Origin: CAAFZY01 sp964410325
GTDB lineage: Bacteria > Pseudomonadota > Alphaproteobacteria > RF32 > CAG-239
NCBI GenBank assembly: GCA_964410325.1
Contig: CAYPFN010000001.1
Coordinates: forward strand, 77,163 to 141,162
Direction: 5' to 3'
DNA: 64,000 nucleotides
The position numbers and the translations under genes are program-made. The notes under the pieces were generated by a model. The model was not told the DNA's origin, ran no database searches, and saw only the letters and a list, made by a program, of their open reading frames with translations. Below are positions 25,230 through 34,912 of the stretch, piece by piece. Numbering within the stretch: position 1 is the stretch's first letter; each line of letters starts with the position of its first letter.

Positions 25230-27665
25230 CTATTTACCGATACATCCATGCGTTTCCTGAGCGAAATGAACATAGCAGCGATAATATTCTTCCAAATTTT
25301 TTGCTACCAGATAGTTGACGGTTCCTTTCGGGTAATTGCCGTTTTTATCAGGTTTTCCAGCTTTGACGCCGGTTAGAATCTCAATTCCGTCATCAACTGT
25401 ATCAACGGCATAAACATGAAACATTCCATTTTCAACGGCTTCGACAATTTCTTCTTTCAGCATCAAATTATTTACATTTGTACGAGGAATTATAACGCCC
25501 TGTTTGCCGGTTAAACCGTTATATTTACATACTTCAAAGAATCCCTCAATTTTTTCATTAACACCGCCAATAGGTTGAATTTCGCCAAATTGATTAATCG
25601 AACCAGTAACGGCAATGCTTTGTTTTATCGGTAGTTCGGCAATGGCTGACAGCAGACCGTAATATTCGGTTGAAGATGCGCTGTCGCCATCTACTCCTCC
25701 GTAAGATTGTTCAAAAACTATGGACGCAGACAGTGATAAGGGTTTTTTCTTGGCAAAGCGATTGGAAAGCAGAGCCTGTAAAATCAAAACGCCTTTGGTG
25801 TGTATTGGGCCGCTCATCTCAATTTCGCGCTCAATGTCTACAAATTCACCATTTCCCATTCGCACTTGCGCGGTGATGCGTGCGGGTTTTCCAAAAGAAT
25901 TACGGGAAAAATTGTAAACGACCAAACCGTTAATCTGTCCAACTCTTTCACCTTTAACATCCATTAAAATAGTGCCTTTATCAATTTGTTCAAGCATGGC
26001 TTTATTGATGCGGTCACAGCGGTAAATCTGCTCATCAATTGCTTGTATGATGTGGTTTTTACCGATTTGTTTGGAATTAGATTTACGCGCCCAATAATCG
26101 GCCTCGCGCAGCAAATCACCGATAGAGGCGATGTGCGCGGTTAGTTTTTCCGAATCGTCGGCTAAACGCGAAGCGTGTTCAATGACTTTGGCAACGGCCT
26201 GCTTATTGAGTGAACGCAGATTTTTTTTCTTGGAAAGCGAACCGATTAATTTAGCATATTCTATTTCATTTTCTGGCGTGCGATCCATAACTGTACCGAA
26301 ATCCGCCTCGACTTTGAAGTAATCTGAAAAATCAGGGTCGCGTTGCGATAATAATTCATAAAGCTCTTCATCACCGGTTAAAATGACCTTAATATCCAAC
26401 GGAATAGGCTGCGGATCAAGTGAAATGGTTGTAAAGCTGGTTTCATCTCCGGGCGATTCAATTTTAATAGATTTTGCTGCGAGAGCCCGTTTTAACGAAT
26501 CCCAGGCATAAGGCTGTAGCAAGAGCTTGCGGGCATCAATTAACAGAAAACCTCCATTAGCCTGGTGCAAAGCGCCAGATTTAATCAAAGTAAAATCGGT
26601 TAATAAGGCACCGTATTGTTGAACGCGTTCGACTTTACCGACTAAATTGCCCTGTGTCGGATGGTCTAACAAAATAATCGGCGCACCGGCATTCGGCGTA
26701 TTTTTAACAATGACGTTTACCTTGAATTTAGCAAATTTGTCTTCTTCATTTTTGTTCATCCGGCTCAACAGCAGACTTAAGGGATCTTCTTCTGTTCCGG
26801 CGGCTGGTGATTCGGCATTAGGCATAAAATCATTGATATTGTCTAAAATATTTTTTTGAATAGATTTTAGAAAATCTGCGGCAGGTTTGTATTGCTTATA
26901 TTTTTTACGCAGTTCGTCTATCGGAATACTAATAAGGTTTTTTGCCAATTTTTCCCGTAGACGGTCAATCTCCTCGCGTTGACGTTCCTCCCATTGTGGC
27001 AAATCATGTGCCGTATTTTCAATTTCGGCCTGCATGGCATTTAAATCATTGGTGACTTTTTTCTTTTCCTCATCAGAGAGCTGTTCAAAAGCTTCTGGGC
27101 TTAGAACTTCTCCGTCTTTTACCGGTGCAACGACCAGACCAACCGGCATGTGCAGCAGGGAAACGCTTTTCCCTTTGGCTTTTTTCTGTAAAATTTTGAT
27201 ATAATCATCTTTTTTGCTTTTGTATTTTTGGCGTATGATTTCTATTGCTGCTTTGTATTCTTCGCTGTCTGTCAAGGTTGGGAGAGAGGTGCTCAATTCC
27301 TCAATCAGTTTATCAACGTCTTTGGCAAATTCGGAAGCTTCGCCGGCGGTAAAATTAATTGCAATCGGCTTATAAGGTTCGTCAAAATTATAAACGTAAG
27401 CCCAGTCATCCGGAGTAGGTCGTTGTCCAGCCTCTTTTTCCAGAATTCTTTTGACCAGGCTCATTTTGCCAGTTCCTTCTGGACCGAAACAAAACAAGTT
27501 ATAACCTTTAGATTTTATATTAATCCCGAGTTCAACTGCGCTGATGGCGCGATCTTGGCCAAGAGCGGAGAGACGCTCTTCCAAATCGGCGGTAGAGTTA
27601 AAATCAAATTTTGAAGTATCGCATTTTTTATAAAGTTGCCGTGGGCTTAATTTTGTGATAGCCAT
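25230..27665 (-). CDS. Lon-like ATP-dependent protease (AAA_32 / Lon_C family)
   Basis: Protease related to LonB, distinct from housekeeping Lon: no Lon N-domain, an AAA module with Walker A GPEGTGKMS at 61-69 split by a long helical insertion (about 150-290), and a C-terminal Lon protease domain. The catalytic dyad is visible: Ser662 in DGDSAS and Lys705 in GGVNEKIEGFFE. 811 residues from the ATG at 27665, which has AAAGG upstream; a TTG seven codons earlier is less likely. Monocistronic, divergent from the TPR gene. Substrate unknown; cytoplasmic. Confidence 0.93.
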   Translation of the reverse strand: MAITKLSPRQLYKKCDTSKFDFNSTADLEERLSALGQDRAISAVELGINIKSKGYNLFCFGPEGTGKMSLVKRILEKEAGQRPTPDDWAYVYNFDEPYKPIAINFTAGEASEFAKDVDKLIEELSTSLPTLTDSEEYKAAIEIIRQKYKSKKDDYIKILQKKAKGKSVSLLHMPVGLVVAPVKDGEVLSPEAFEQLSDEEKKKVTNDLNAMQAEIENTAHDLPQWEERQREEIDRLREKLAKNLISIPIDELRKKYKQYKPAADFLKSIQKNILDNINDFMPNAESPAAGTEEDPLSLLLSRMNKNEEDKFAKFKVNVIVKNTPNAGAPIILLDHPTQGNLVGKVERVQQYGALLTDFTLIKSGALHQANGGFLLIDARKLLLQPYAWDSLKRALAAKSIKIESPGDETSFTTISLDPQPIPLDIKVILTGDEELYELLSQRDPDFSDYFKVEADFGTVMDRTPENEIEYAKLIGSLSKKKNLRSLNKQAVAKVIEHASRLADDSEKLTAHIASIGDLLREADYWARKSNSKQIGKNHIIQAIDEQIYRCDRINKAMLEQIDKGTILMDVKGERVGQINGLVVYNFSRNSFGKPARITAQVRMGNGEFVDIEREIEMSGPIHTKGVLILQALLSNRFAKKKPLSLSASIVFEQSYGGVDGDSASSTEYYGLLSAIAELPIKQSIAVTGSINQFGEIQPIGGVNEKIEGFFEVCKYNGLTGKQGVIIPRTNVNNLMLKEEIVEAVENGMFHVYAVDTVDDGIEILTGVKAGKPDKNGNYPKGTVNYLVAKNLEEYYRCYVHFAQETHGCIGK

Positions 27666-27743
27666 TTTAAAAAAATCCTTTTGCAATTATTTTTTATTGC
27701 TATAATTATAGCGATTAAAAAACTAATTTAGTATGAATATTTT

Positions 27744-29228
27744 ATGAAATATTGCATTTTTATTTTGAGTGGGCTGCTTATAATCGTTGCCGTTTTATCG
27801 GTGCTGTTTGCCCGTCGGCTTTTGTTGAAAAGGTTGTATCGGGATGTTTTCGTCCGTAAAATCGGTGAGTTTGGCGATAAATATATCAATATGCCGTTTT
27901 TTCCGGCTTATATGGTTTTGGAGGCGGCCGGCATGGTTGTCTGCTTGCAAAACAAACATCGCCGCTGGCTGTTTAAAGCCGTGTATGCTGGAAAATTTAA
28001 CAGATTGATAGAATTTATTGCCCAAAATAATTCGGCTTTGGTGGAGGCATTTAAAATATATTTTTATCCCGAAAGCAGACATCAGTCCATTCGCCGCGTA
28101 TTGCGAACAGGTACGAAAAATATTCGGCTTTTGCTTATATCGGGTTTGTTTCTGGCGATAGATAATGATTTTAAAAATCTACGGAAGATTATAGATAAAT
28201 TAGATGCTCTGAAGTTAAGCAAGCCAGAAAAAGCTTTGTTTTTGTATTTAACGGCGAAACTTGCTATGTATAGTGGCGATATGTTTAAGGCTTCGCATGA
28301 TGCTGCTTGTGCCGCTGGGCTTTTTAAAAAACAGAGGGCTGTGCGGGAAGAAGCTGCGGCATATATGCTTTTGGGTGAAATTTATCGATTTTGCGCAGTA
28401 TATGATGTTGCTCAGATAATGTATGAATCGGCTGCTGAAATTTATCAGGCGGCTTCTTCAATTGTCGGCAAGGCAGAGGTTTTAGCGGCAAAAGGGATGT
28501 TGCTGGCCGGACAGGAGCGTTTTGCTGAAGCTGTAACTTTATTTCAACAAAGCCGGAAGATTTTTAAAAAACTTAATTTGGCTGTCCGGGAAGGAGAAAT
28601 TATTAATCAACTGGCTTTATTAAACTTAATGCGCGGGCAATTTTCCGCGTCCGTAAAATATGCTCGGAAAGCGTTTGAGAAGCATGAAGTGGTCGGAAAT
28701 GCACAAGGACAGGCTTATAGCGATGAATTGACGGCAATTTCTTTTCTGCAACAGGAAAGCTTTTCTCAGGCGATAAATTATGCTTCGGCCGCACAGGAAA
28801 GATACCAGCAGGTTAAGAATTATGCAGCTTATTTTGATGCGGCTTTTATTGAGGCTGAGGCTCTGTTTAAATTGCAAAAGCACGCAGAATCGGCGGAAAT
28901 GTGCCGAAAAATAATTAAAACAGCCCGTCGGCATAAAACCGGATTTCATATAGCAAATGTGTATGCTTTATTAGGGCTTATTTATATTTACCGGAAAAAC
29001 TTCAAACGCGCCAAAGGCTTATTTATACGTTCTCTTGCTCAAGAACATGCCAATGAAAGATATTCCGGAACAGCTTCTGATTGTGTCAATTTGGCACAGA
29101 TTGAGATGCGTTTAGGCAATAACCAGATGGCAAAACAATATTTATCCATGGCTTTAACCGAGGCGCAAAGATATGAAGACCAAGATTTATGTACTTTAAT
29201 TAAGGGACAATTTGAAAAATTAGCCTGA
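27744..29228 (+). CDS. Membrane-anchored TPR-repeat protein
   Basis: One N-terminal membrane helix (about 4-23) followed by a large tetratricopeptide solenoid. Repeat-like units are visible at AKLAMYSGDMFKASHDAACA, LLGEIYRFCAVYDVAQIMY, ALLNLMRGQFSASVKYARKA, AEALFKLQKHAESAEMCRK, ALLGLIYIYRKNFKRAKGLF and AQIEMRLGNNQMAKQYLSM. The helix orientation puts the repeats in the cytoplasm or periplasm; arginines just after the helix favour the cytoplasm. 494 residues. A scaffold role is likely but the partner is unknown. The next gene, 88 bp downstream, is also membrane-anchored with TPR-like repeats. Confidence 0.75.
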   Translation: MKYCIFILSGLLIIVAVLSVLFARRLLLKRLYRDVFVRKIGEFGDKYINMPFFPAYMVLEAAGMVVCLQNKHRRWLFKAVYAGKFNRLIEFIAQNNSALVEAFKIYFYPESRHQSIRRVLRTGTKNIRLLLISGLFLAIDNDFKNLRKIIDKLDALKLSKPEKALFLYLTAKLAMYSGDMFKASHDAACAAGLFKKQRAVREEAAAYMLLGEIYRFCAVYDVAQIMYESAAEIYQAASSIVGKAEVLAAKGMLLAGQERFAEAVTLFQQSRKIFKKLNLAVREGEIINQLALLNLMRGQFSASVKYARKAFEKHEVVGNAQGQAYSDELTAISFLQQESFSQAINYASAAQERYQQVKNYAAYFDAAFIEAEALFKLQKHAESAEMCRKIIKTARRHKTGFHIANVYALLGLIYIYRKNFKRAKGLFIRSLAQEHANERYSGTASDCVNLAQIEMRLGNNQMAKQYLSMALTEAQRYEDQDLCTLIKGQFEKLA

Positions 29229-29316
29229 TTACTTATAATAAGTAATATATTTTAAACTATTTAAAATATAAAATGGCAAAAGTTATTCAAAAAATAACAG
29301 GAAGGACTAACACAAT

Positions 29317-30738
29317 ATGTTGCAAAACATTGTATTGTTTTTGTTGACTAACCAGTTTAGCATTGCTATTTCTCAGAATTTAAGCGGAGTGGCGGGGTTC
29401 TTCCAACGTCATTTTGCTGGAACAGATAACTTAAGGATCGTTTCCATTATTTTATTGCTTTTAGCATTTATTTTGTTTTTGTTTTTGGTTGTTATCTTAT
29501 ATATCAAGTCGTTGTTGTCCTTTATTAAAAATGATGCGTTGCCTTCGGTATCCGGCGGTCGGGCTAATACCAGTAAAATATCTAAAGATCTTGAAAATGA
29601 AAAAGAAAGGGAACTTGGATTGGAACAAGAACTGGAAAAATCCTGGCAGCGGAAACAAACTGAACAACAGCGCCGACAAGCCCAGATGGAGACAGAGCGC
29701 AAGCGTCTAGCAAATGCGGAAAAAGAGTTGGCGGCAAAATATAAGAAAGCATATGTGGCGACCGAACAAAAAAATAAAGAAAAACAGTTGGATTTTAATA
29801 ATACAATACCTTTCCCGGCATCAACCCGGGGCAGAGCTTCCTCTATGGAGTTTGATTGGAAAAAAGGCCGACGCGGCGAACTTGATGAAATTGCCGCTGG
29901 AATTGAGCCATTTAAATATGTACCTGACAAAAAACCTTTAGATGCTCTGACCGGGTTAATTATCAATATGCTGGGCAGAGATATTGATGATGGAAAAATT
30001 GCCCAGACGATTAAAACCAAAAGCGGTGACCTGTCCAGTGAAGACGATATTATCCAACTGATAGGCGCTATTAAAAATTTTATTTCTCTGAATAACAACG
30101 GTAAATTTGCCAATCTTCCAGAAGCTGATGAACTACCATCGGCGGATGAAGCCTTATATAGTCTGACACAGGGCGAACCTGGATATTGTTTGACGATGTT
30201 GGAATCTTTGATTGATAATAATATTGATCGCGGCCATCAGCAAAAAAATACGCAAAAAAAAGATATTACGTTTTTAGAAACATCAAATTATGCCTGTACT
30301 TTCGGAACTTTGGCAAGTTTACAGGATTTGCAGCTAGCAACTGGTGCTTTTGAATTGGCGATCGAACTGTCTCCGAAAAATATTAACGCTTGGAGTCGCG
30401 TTGGTGATATGTATGCTAGAGCCGAATCGGACAATAAGGCAATTTGGGCATATAACAATGTTATGAATATGGGTGATGAGAATCTTTATCCGCATCAGAT
30501 GGCTAATGCCTATAAACATCTCTCACAATATTACTATGATCAAGGGGATGTTAAACAAGCGGCGAATCTTTATAATAGCAGTAATGACTATTATGCGACC
30601 ATTGGCATTAATCAGGATTTGACAGTGCGGGAGCAGGAAATCATTAATATCATTGAATCTAACCAGGATGCCGATATGCCCAACACAATTAACAAATTGC
30701 TTAATTTAGCCGTGCGCCGGCAGCGCGGGTATGAGTAA
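29317..30738 (+). CDS. Membrane protein with coiled coil and TPR-like C-terminus, unknown
   Basis: N-terminal hydrophobic region and a strong membrane helix (about 43-68, LRIVSIILLLLAFILFLFL), then a charged Glu/Arg/Gln coiled coil (about 88-155), a linker, and a C-terminal half with TPR-like helical pairs (ALELSP-like ELAIELSPKNINAWSRVG, DMYARAESDNKAIWAYN, LSQYYYDQGDVKQAANLY). AGGA precedes the ATG. It probably forms an operon with the TPR gene upstream. No catalytic motif seen. 473 residues. Confidence 0.72.
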   Translation: MLQNIVLFLLTNQFSIAISQNLSGVAGFFQRHFAGTDNLRIVSIILLLLAFILFLFLVVILYIKSLLSFIKNDALPSVSGGRANTSKISKDLENEKERELGLEQELEKSWQRKQTEQQRRQAQMETERKRLANAEKELAAKYKKAYVATEQKNKEKQLDFNNTIPFPASTRGRASSMEFDWKKGRRGELDEIAAGIEPFKYVPDKKPLDALTGLIINMLGRDIDDGKIAQTIKTKSGDLSSEDDIIQLIGAIKNFISLNNNGKFANLPEADELPSADEALYSLTQGEPGYCLTMLESLIDNNIDRGHQQKNTQKKDITFLETSNYACTFGTLASLQDLQLATGAFELAIELSPKNINAWSRVGDMYARAESDNKAIWAYNNVMNMGDENLYPHQMANAYKHLSQYYYDQGDVKQAANLYNSSNDYYATIGINQDLTVREQEIINIIESNQDADMPNTINKLLNLAVRRQRGYE

Positions 30739-31061
30739 TAGGCTATGGTTGTTTGCTTACTAGAAAAGATTTGTTTTTCGAGGATGTTTTTTTATACTTT
30801 GTAAAATTTATGACAGTCTGTCGTCTAATAGCATTTAATTTAATCATAAAACAATATGAAGAAATTTATTTGGCGGTTTTAGTCGGTAAAGCATTTTTGA
30901 AAAGTCTGGAAAAGTTTCTGGATTTTTTTGTTTTTGACAGAATTTTAGCAGACGTTGAATGCTAAGATGTCATCTGCTATTGTCTATGCCTTTTAATCAT
31001 AATCAAACCATTAGGCTTTTATCCGTAGCCTCTGGTTTATCAGAGAATATTTATTCTTTAA
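30739..31061. other. Intergenic region, no supportable gene
   Basis: A 70-codon open frame from a TTG at 30753 is Phe/Leu/Lys-rich, as expected by chance in AT-rich DNA, and lacks a ribosome site. A 7-bp inverted repeat TAGCAGA / TCTGCTA (30947-30980) and an AGGCT / AGCCT hairpin (31013-31031) could end transcription from either side. Confidence 0.4.
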
Positions 31062-31475
31062 TCAGGCAGTTAGTTTAGCAAAAGAATGAATGGCTTCGCG
31101 TTGCATTTCCCGGAGTTTGTCTTCGCCGAGAGTTTCTTTTAATTTTTCCAGATATTTTTGCATTTCTTCTTCATAAGTGTCGCTACCGGGAATTTCATCG
31201 ACGATGCGCACCGAAATATCATAAGCCTGCGTAATTTCATCGTTAAATTCTTCAGTAATCGTGACATATTTGCTTTTCAGGATTTTTTTGCGAATGACGG
31301 GTGCAATTTTGCTTAATAAGTAAAACTGTTTATCATTGCGGTTAAAAATAATCTGATTGCGGCCGTCGTAGATAACTTCGCCACGAAAGACATGATCTGC
31401 GTTCATTTCAATTTTGATAATCACGCCGATTTTATCAAAGAAAAAACTTGCCGGCAGAGGTGTAATCTCTTCCAT
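31062..31475 (-). CDS. Hypothetical protein, 137 residues
   Basis: Not recognised. Small soluble protein with a strand-rich first half (FFDKIGVIIKIEMNADHVFRGEVIYDG, shown here only in part as a barrel-like pattern) and a helical, acidic C-terminal half (EEEMQKYLEKLKETLGEDKL). AGGAGA precedes the ATG. It follows a 57-residue small gene by 9 bp on the same strand, so the two form an operon divergent from xseA. Confidence 0.7.
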   Translation of the reverse strand: MEEITPLPASFFFDKIGVIIKIEMNADHVFRGEVIYDGRNQIIFNRNDKQFYLLSKIAPVIRKKILKSKYVTITEEFNDEITQAYDISVRIVDEIPGSDTYEEEMQKYLEKLKETLGEDKLREMQREAIHSFAKLTA

Positions 31476-31484
31476 CTTATTCTC

Positions 31485-31658
31485 CTATTCCCGGGAATTG
31501 CCTTTGCTGTTGAACAGGCCTTCTTTTGCTTCTGCTGCTTTAGAAACAAAAAAAGCGGCCAAATCAAAACTTAAAAATTTGAAAATGCTTAAAATAAAAC
31601 TTAACCGGCCGCCGACGGCTGCTTTGCTTAATGGTTTTACAAGCGGGGCTTTTGACAT
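31485..31658 (-). CDS. Small hydrophobic protein, 57 residues
   Basis: The ATG at 31658 with AAAGGG upstream gives a 57-residue protein: a basic start (MSKAPLVKPLSKAAVGGR), a hydrophobic stretch (LSFILSIFKFLSFDLAAFFV) and a polar tail. The stop is 9 bp before the next gene. Probably a peripheral or single-pass membrane protein. The open frame extends further upstream, but there it overlaps the xseA promoter and has no ribosome site. Confidence 0.5.
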   Translation of the reverse strand: MSKAPLVKPLSKAAVGGRLSFILSIFKFLSFDLAAFFVSKAAEAKEGLFNSKGNSRE

Positions 31659-31812
31659 TTTGAGACCCTTTCTTTTGTTGATAAAAACTTTTGATTTTAG
31701 ATTTATATTAAAGATTAAACTGTATAATTGCAATATCTTTTTTTTGTTGGTAAGGCTGATAAACGATTGCATATGGTTTGCAACCGGTTACAATGCCCTA
31801 AAAGAGGATAAA

Positions 31813-33111
31813 ATGAGCGAGATTATTGAATACAGCGTCAGCGAAATTTCTTTTGCAGTTAGGCAATGTGTTGAAAATGCTTTCGGCCAGGTGCGGGTTA
31901 AAGGGGAAATTTTTGGTGCTAAAAAGGCAGATTCCGGTCATTGGTATTTATCCTTGAAAGATGAAAATGCTGTGTTGTCTGCTGTGTGTTGGCGCGGGGT
32001 TGCCGCTGCGCTTCCAGTTAAAATCGAAGATGGGCTGGAGGTTGTGGCAACTGGAAAAATAACGACTTTTGCCGGTCGTTCGTCTTATCAGCTGGTGATT
32101 GACTATTTGGAAATTGCCGGCACCGGTGCTTTGCTTAAATTATTGGAAGAGCGGCGTCAGCAGTTTTTAAAAGAAGGGTTGTTTGATGCGGCACATAAAC
32201 AGAAAATTCCGTATCTGCCGACGGTTGTTGGTGTGGTAACAAGCGCCAGTGGCGCTGTTATCCGTGATATTATCCACCGGGTACGCGACCGTTTCCCGAC
32301 ACGGATTATTGTCTGGCCGACACCGGTGCAGGGCGATGGTGCGGCCGAAAAAATAGCCGCTGCCATTAATGGTTTTAACGCCCTGCCGGAAAATGGTGCT
32401 GTTCCTAAGCCCGATGTTCTGATTGTGGCGCGTGGTGGCGGAAGTTTGGAAGATTTGTGGGCGTTTAACGAGGAAGTTGTTGTCCGTGCCGTTTATAACT
32501 CAAAAATTCCCCTGATTTCTGCGGTTGGCCATGAAACTGATACCATGCTGATTGATTTTGTTGCTGATGTGCGGGCGCCGACCCCGACTGGGGCAGCGGA
32601 ATTTGCCGTGCCGGTTAAAAGCGAACTTCTTTTACAGCTTTCTGCTTTGGATAATCGGCGTTTACAAGCGATGAACCGTTTGTTGAACGAGGATATGCAG
32701 ATTTTGGAAGCTTTATGCCGCGGCATACCTAATTTGAAACAAATCGTGCTGGATAATCAGCAAAAACTTGATGAACGTCTGGAACGTTTGAAACAAGCCA
32801 TTAAAAACTATTTTGCCAGTAAAGGTCAGGAATTGGATTTGCCGGGTTTAAAGCCTTATCATATTAAAAATCTTTTGGAAAAATATGAGATAACTTTGAA
32901 AAGTTTGTCAATGCGGCTGGAAAGTGTTTCGGTCGAATCGGTTTTAAAGCGTGGTTTTGCGTGGGTAACGGACAAGCATTTTAAAACTTTGTATAATGCA
33001 ACGCAGGCAAAACGCAGCGAGGAACTTAATGTGCGCTTTGCCGATGGTATCGTCAAAACAAAAGTTGTGGAGAATCGCGATGCGGAACAGTTTGATTTAT
33101 TTGACCTGTAA
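31813..33111 (+). CDS. xseA: Exodeoxyribonuclease VII large subunit
   Basis: Catalytic subunit of the ssDNA exonuclease ExoVII, used in mismatch repair and recombination. From the ATG at 31813 (AGAGGA upstream) the protein has 432 residues: OB-fold (VRVKGEIFGAKKADSGHWY), the nuclease domain with VTSASGAVIRDI, ARGGGSLEDLWAFN and ISAVGHETDTMLIDFVAD, then the long helical region. The open frame reaches far upstream, but this start fits the family. Overlaps the M23 peptidase gene by 32 bp. xseB is not in the window. Confidence 0.96.
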   Translation: MSEIIEYSVSEISFAVRQCVENAFGQVRVKGEIFGAKKADSGHWYLSLKDENAVLSAVCWRGVAAALPVKIEDGLEVVATGKITTFAGRSSYQLVIDYLEIAGTGALLKLLEERRQQFLKEGLFDAAHKQKIPYLPTVVGVVTSASGAVIRDIIHRVRDRFPTRIIVWPTPVQGDGAAEKIAAAINGFNALPENGAVPKPDVLIVARGGGSLEDLWAFNEEVVVRAVYNSKIPLISAVGHETDTMLIDFVADVRAPTPTGAAEFAVPVKSELLLQLSALDNRRLQAMNRLLNEDMQILEALCRGIPNLKQIVLDNQQKLDERLERLKQAIKNYFASKGQELDLPGLKPYHIKNLLEKYEITLKSLSMRLESVSVESVLKRGFAWVTDKHFKTLYNATQAKRSEELNVRFADGIVKTKVVENRDAEQFDLFDL

Positions 33112-33943
33112 TTTGTTTTGGTTGTTGGTCGGTTTTGATGTCTGTGCGCTGGAATTGTGCGGAAATTTAAAGCAGGGTGAGCCGGTTTCTGGTTATGCGC
33201 CGAAGGCGACGGAAGTTGTAGTTAATGATGTTGCTTATAAAGTTGATAAAGATGGAAGATTTTTGTTTTCGTTGGCCAGAGATGCAGATGAAACTGCAAA
33301 AATAAGCGTGGTTTATCACGATGATGCGGTTGATAATTATATTTTGCCGGTGGCGTCTGCAAAGTGGGATATTCAACAGATTGAGGGCGTTGAACAGTGT
33401 AAAGTTACACCAGTTAAAGAAGATGAAGCTGAAATCCTGCGCGAGCAGAAAGATGTACGGAAAGCGCTTTCGGTTGTTGATAATGGTAACATTAGTTGGC
33501 AGAAAGGTTTTATTTTGCCTGTGGAGGGCATTATTAGCGGACATTTCGGCAATCAGCGGATTTTTAATGGCGTGCCGAAAAATCCGCACAGTGGTACGGA
33601 TATTGCCGTTGCGGAAGGAACACCGGTGAAAGCAGCTGGAGATGGTATTGTCATACTCAGTGGAGGTAATTATTTTTATTCCGGCAATATGGTGATTATA
33701 GACCATGGTTATGGTTTGCAGACCATTTATATGCATCTTAAAGAAGCTAAAGTCGCCAAAGGAGATTATGTTAAAAAAGGCGAGGTTATCGGTTTGGCAG
33801 GCAAAACCGGACGGGCAACGGGGGCGCATCTGCATTGGGGTGCATCTCTTCATAATATTCGTTTTCGGCCGCATGCCTTGCTGGAAATGGAAGAATGGAC
33901 GTGTCGGGAGTATGTTCCCGAGGGTGAGGAGATTTTGCCTTGA
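33080..33943 (+). CDS. Secreted M23-family metallopeptidase
   Basis: Periplasmic peptidoglycan endopeptidase or EnvC/NlpD-type amidase regulator. The ATG at 33080, inside the end of xseA and with GGAG upstream, gives a signal peptide (MRNSLIYLTCNLFWLLVG, cleavage near VCA). A beta-rich N-terminal domain precedes the LytM domain at about 150-270. The zinc ligands are present: His170-x3-Asp174 (HSGTD) and His250-x-His252 (HLHW), so it is likely active. Overlaps uppP by 4 bp. 287 residues. Confidence 0.93.
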   Translation: MRNSLIYLTCNLFWLLVGFDVCALELCGNLKQGEPVSGYAPKATEVVVNDVAYKVDKDGRFLFSLARDADETAKISVVYHDDAVDNYILPVASAKWDIQQIEGVEQCKVTPVKEDEAEILREQKDVRKALSVVDNGNISWQKGFILPVEGIISGHFGNQRIFNGVPKNPHSGTDIAVAEGTPVKAAGDGIVILSGGNYFYSGNMVIIDHGYGLQTIYMHLKEAKVAKGDYVKKGEVIGLAGKTGRATGAHLHWGASLHNIRFRPHALLEMEEWTCREYVPEGEEILP

Positions 33944-34749
33944 GTACTTTACAACTTATCTGGCTGGCAGTTGTTCAAGGGTTGACGGAGTTTTTACCTG
34001 TGAGCTCTTCCGGACATTTGATTTTATTTGCTGAATTTACCAGTTTTCCCGATCAAGGTGTGGCAGTGGATATAGCTTTGCATATTGGTTCATTGTTTGC
34101 TGTGCTGATTTATTTTCATAAAACTGTTTGGGAGATGATTTACGGCGTTATTAAAAATAAATTTTTGCCGAGTTTTGCAGATTCAGGAAATCGTTTGGCA
34201 TATCTGATTTTAATTGCTTCAATACCGTCGTTGGCGGTGGGTTTTTGTTTGCGCAACTATGGTATGGAATGGTTGCGTAATCCTAAAATTATTGGTTGGA
34301 CGATTTTGTTATACGGCCTGTTGTTATATGCTGCCGACCGTTGCGGAAAAGTAGAACGAACAACGGCGGATTTGAAGATAATGGATGCCGTTTTAATCGG
34401 TTTGGCGCAGTGTCTGGCGCTTATTCCCGGCACCAGCCGTTCTGGCGTGACAATTACCATGGCGCGTTTTTTGGGTGTGAATCGCAGCGAGGCGGCAAAA
34501 TTTTCCATGCTGCTGTCGGTGCCGACAATTCTGGCAGCTGGTGCATTAGAGTGTTTCAGATTGTTCCGGAACGGTAATCCAAGTGAAATTTTGTGGGTCG
34601 GTGACGCGACTTTATATTCTTTTGTAGCGTCAATGGTCGTGATTTTTATTATGTTGAAATGGTTGCAGAAAGCAACTTATTTTCCTTTTGTTGTTTATAG
34701 AATTGTGCTGGGAATCGCCTTGATTTTGTACTCTTATGAAATTTTTTAA
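33940..34749 (+). CDS. uppP: Undecaprenyl-diphosphatase UppP (BacA)
   Basis: Recycles undecaprenyl pyrophosphate, the lipid carrier for peptidoglycan and LPS O-units. Motifs: the N-terminal VVQGLTEFLPVSSSGHL with the catalytic glutamates region, and the second motif PGTSRSGVTITMAR. Several membrane helices. 269 residues. The start is TTG overlapping the previous stop (TTGA), with GAGGAG upstream. The link to the M23 gene makes a cell-wall operon. Confidence 0.96.
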   Translation: MSTLQLIWLAVVQGLTEFLPVSSSGHLILFAEFTSFPDQGVAVDIALHIGSLFAVLIYFHKTVWEMIYGVIKNKFLPSFADSGNRLAYLILIASIPSLAVGFCLRNYGMEWLRNPKIIGWTILLYGLLLYAADRCGKVERTTADLKIMDAVLIGLAQCLALIPGTSRSGVTITMARFLGVNRSEAAKFSMLLSVPTILAAGALECFRLFRNGNPSEILWVGDATLYSFVASMVVIFIMLKWLQKATYFPFVVYRIVLGIALILYSYEIF

Positions 34750-34758
34750 AAGAAAGTA

Positions 34759-34787
34759 TTGACTTCTTAAGAAAAAGTTTTTATTAA
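34759..34787 (+). promoter_or_regulatory. Promoter of tRNA-Leu
   Basis: TTGACT, 17-base spacer, TATTAA; the tRNA begins 10 bases after the -10 box. Confidence 0.6.
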
Positions 34788-34797
34788 AAAAAGCAAT

Positions 34798-34884
34798 GCT
34801 CTGATGGCGGAATTGGTAGACGCGTAAGTTTCAGGTACTTATGGGAGATTTCCCGTGAAGGTTCAAGTCCTTTTCAGAGCACCA
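34798..34884 (+). tRNA. tRNA-Leu (anticodon CAG)
   Basis: 87 nt with encoded CCA and the long variable arm of class II tRNAs. Acceptor GCTCTGA / TCAGAGC, anticodon arm TAAGT-TTCAGGT-ACTTA. It stands directly before the type I RM operon. Confidence 0.95.
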
Positions 34885-34885
34885 A

Positions 34886-34912
34886 AAAGCTCCTGGAAGG
34901 GAGTTTTTTTTT
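34886..34912 (+). terminator. Terminator after tRNA-Leu
   Basis: Short stem AGCTCC / GGGAGT-type followed by nine T. The sequence GAAGGGAGTTTTT (34896-34908) recurs exactly at 42053-42065 after hsdR. Confidence 0.75.

Noticed and set aside
29409..30113. 234-codon open frame on the minus strand
   Set aside because: Shadow of the coiled-coil membrane protein; Ser/Phe/Leu-rich composition comes from the Glu/Lys codons of the real gene.
30753..30965. 70-codon open frame after the coiled-coil gene
   Set aside because: TTG start without ribosome site and Phe/Leu/Lys-rich composition; no support beyond being open.
33167..33874. 235-codon open frame on the minus strand
   Set aside because: Lies inside the M23 peptidase gene, whose zinc-binding motifs prove the plus strand.
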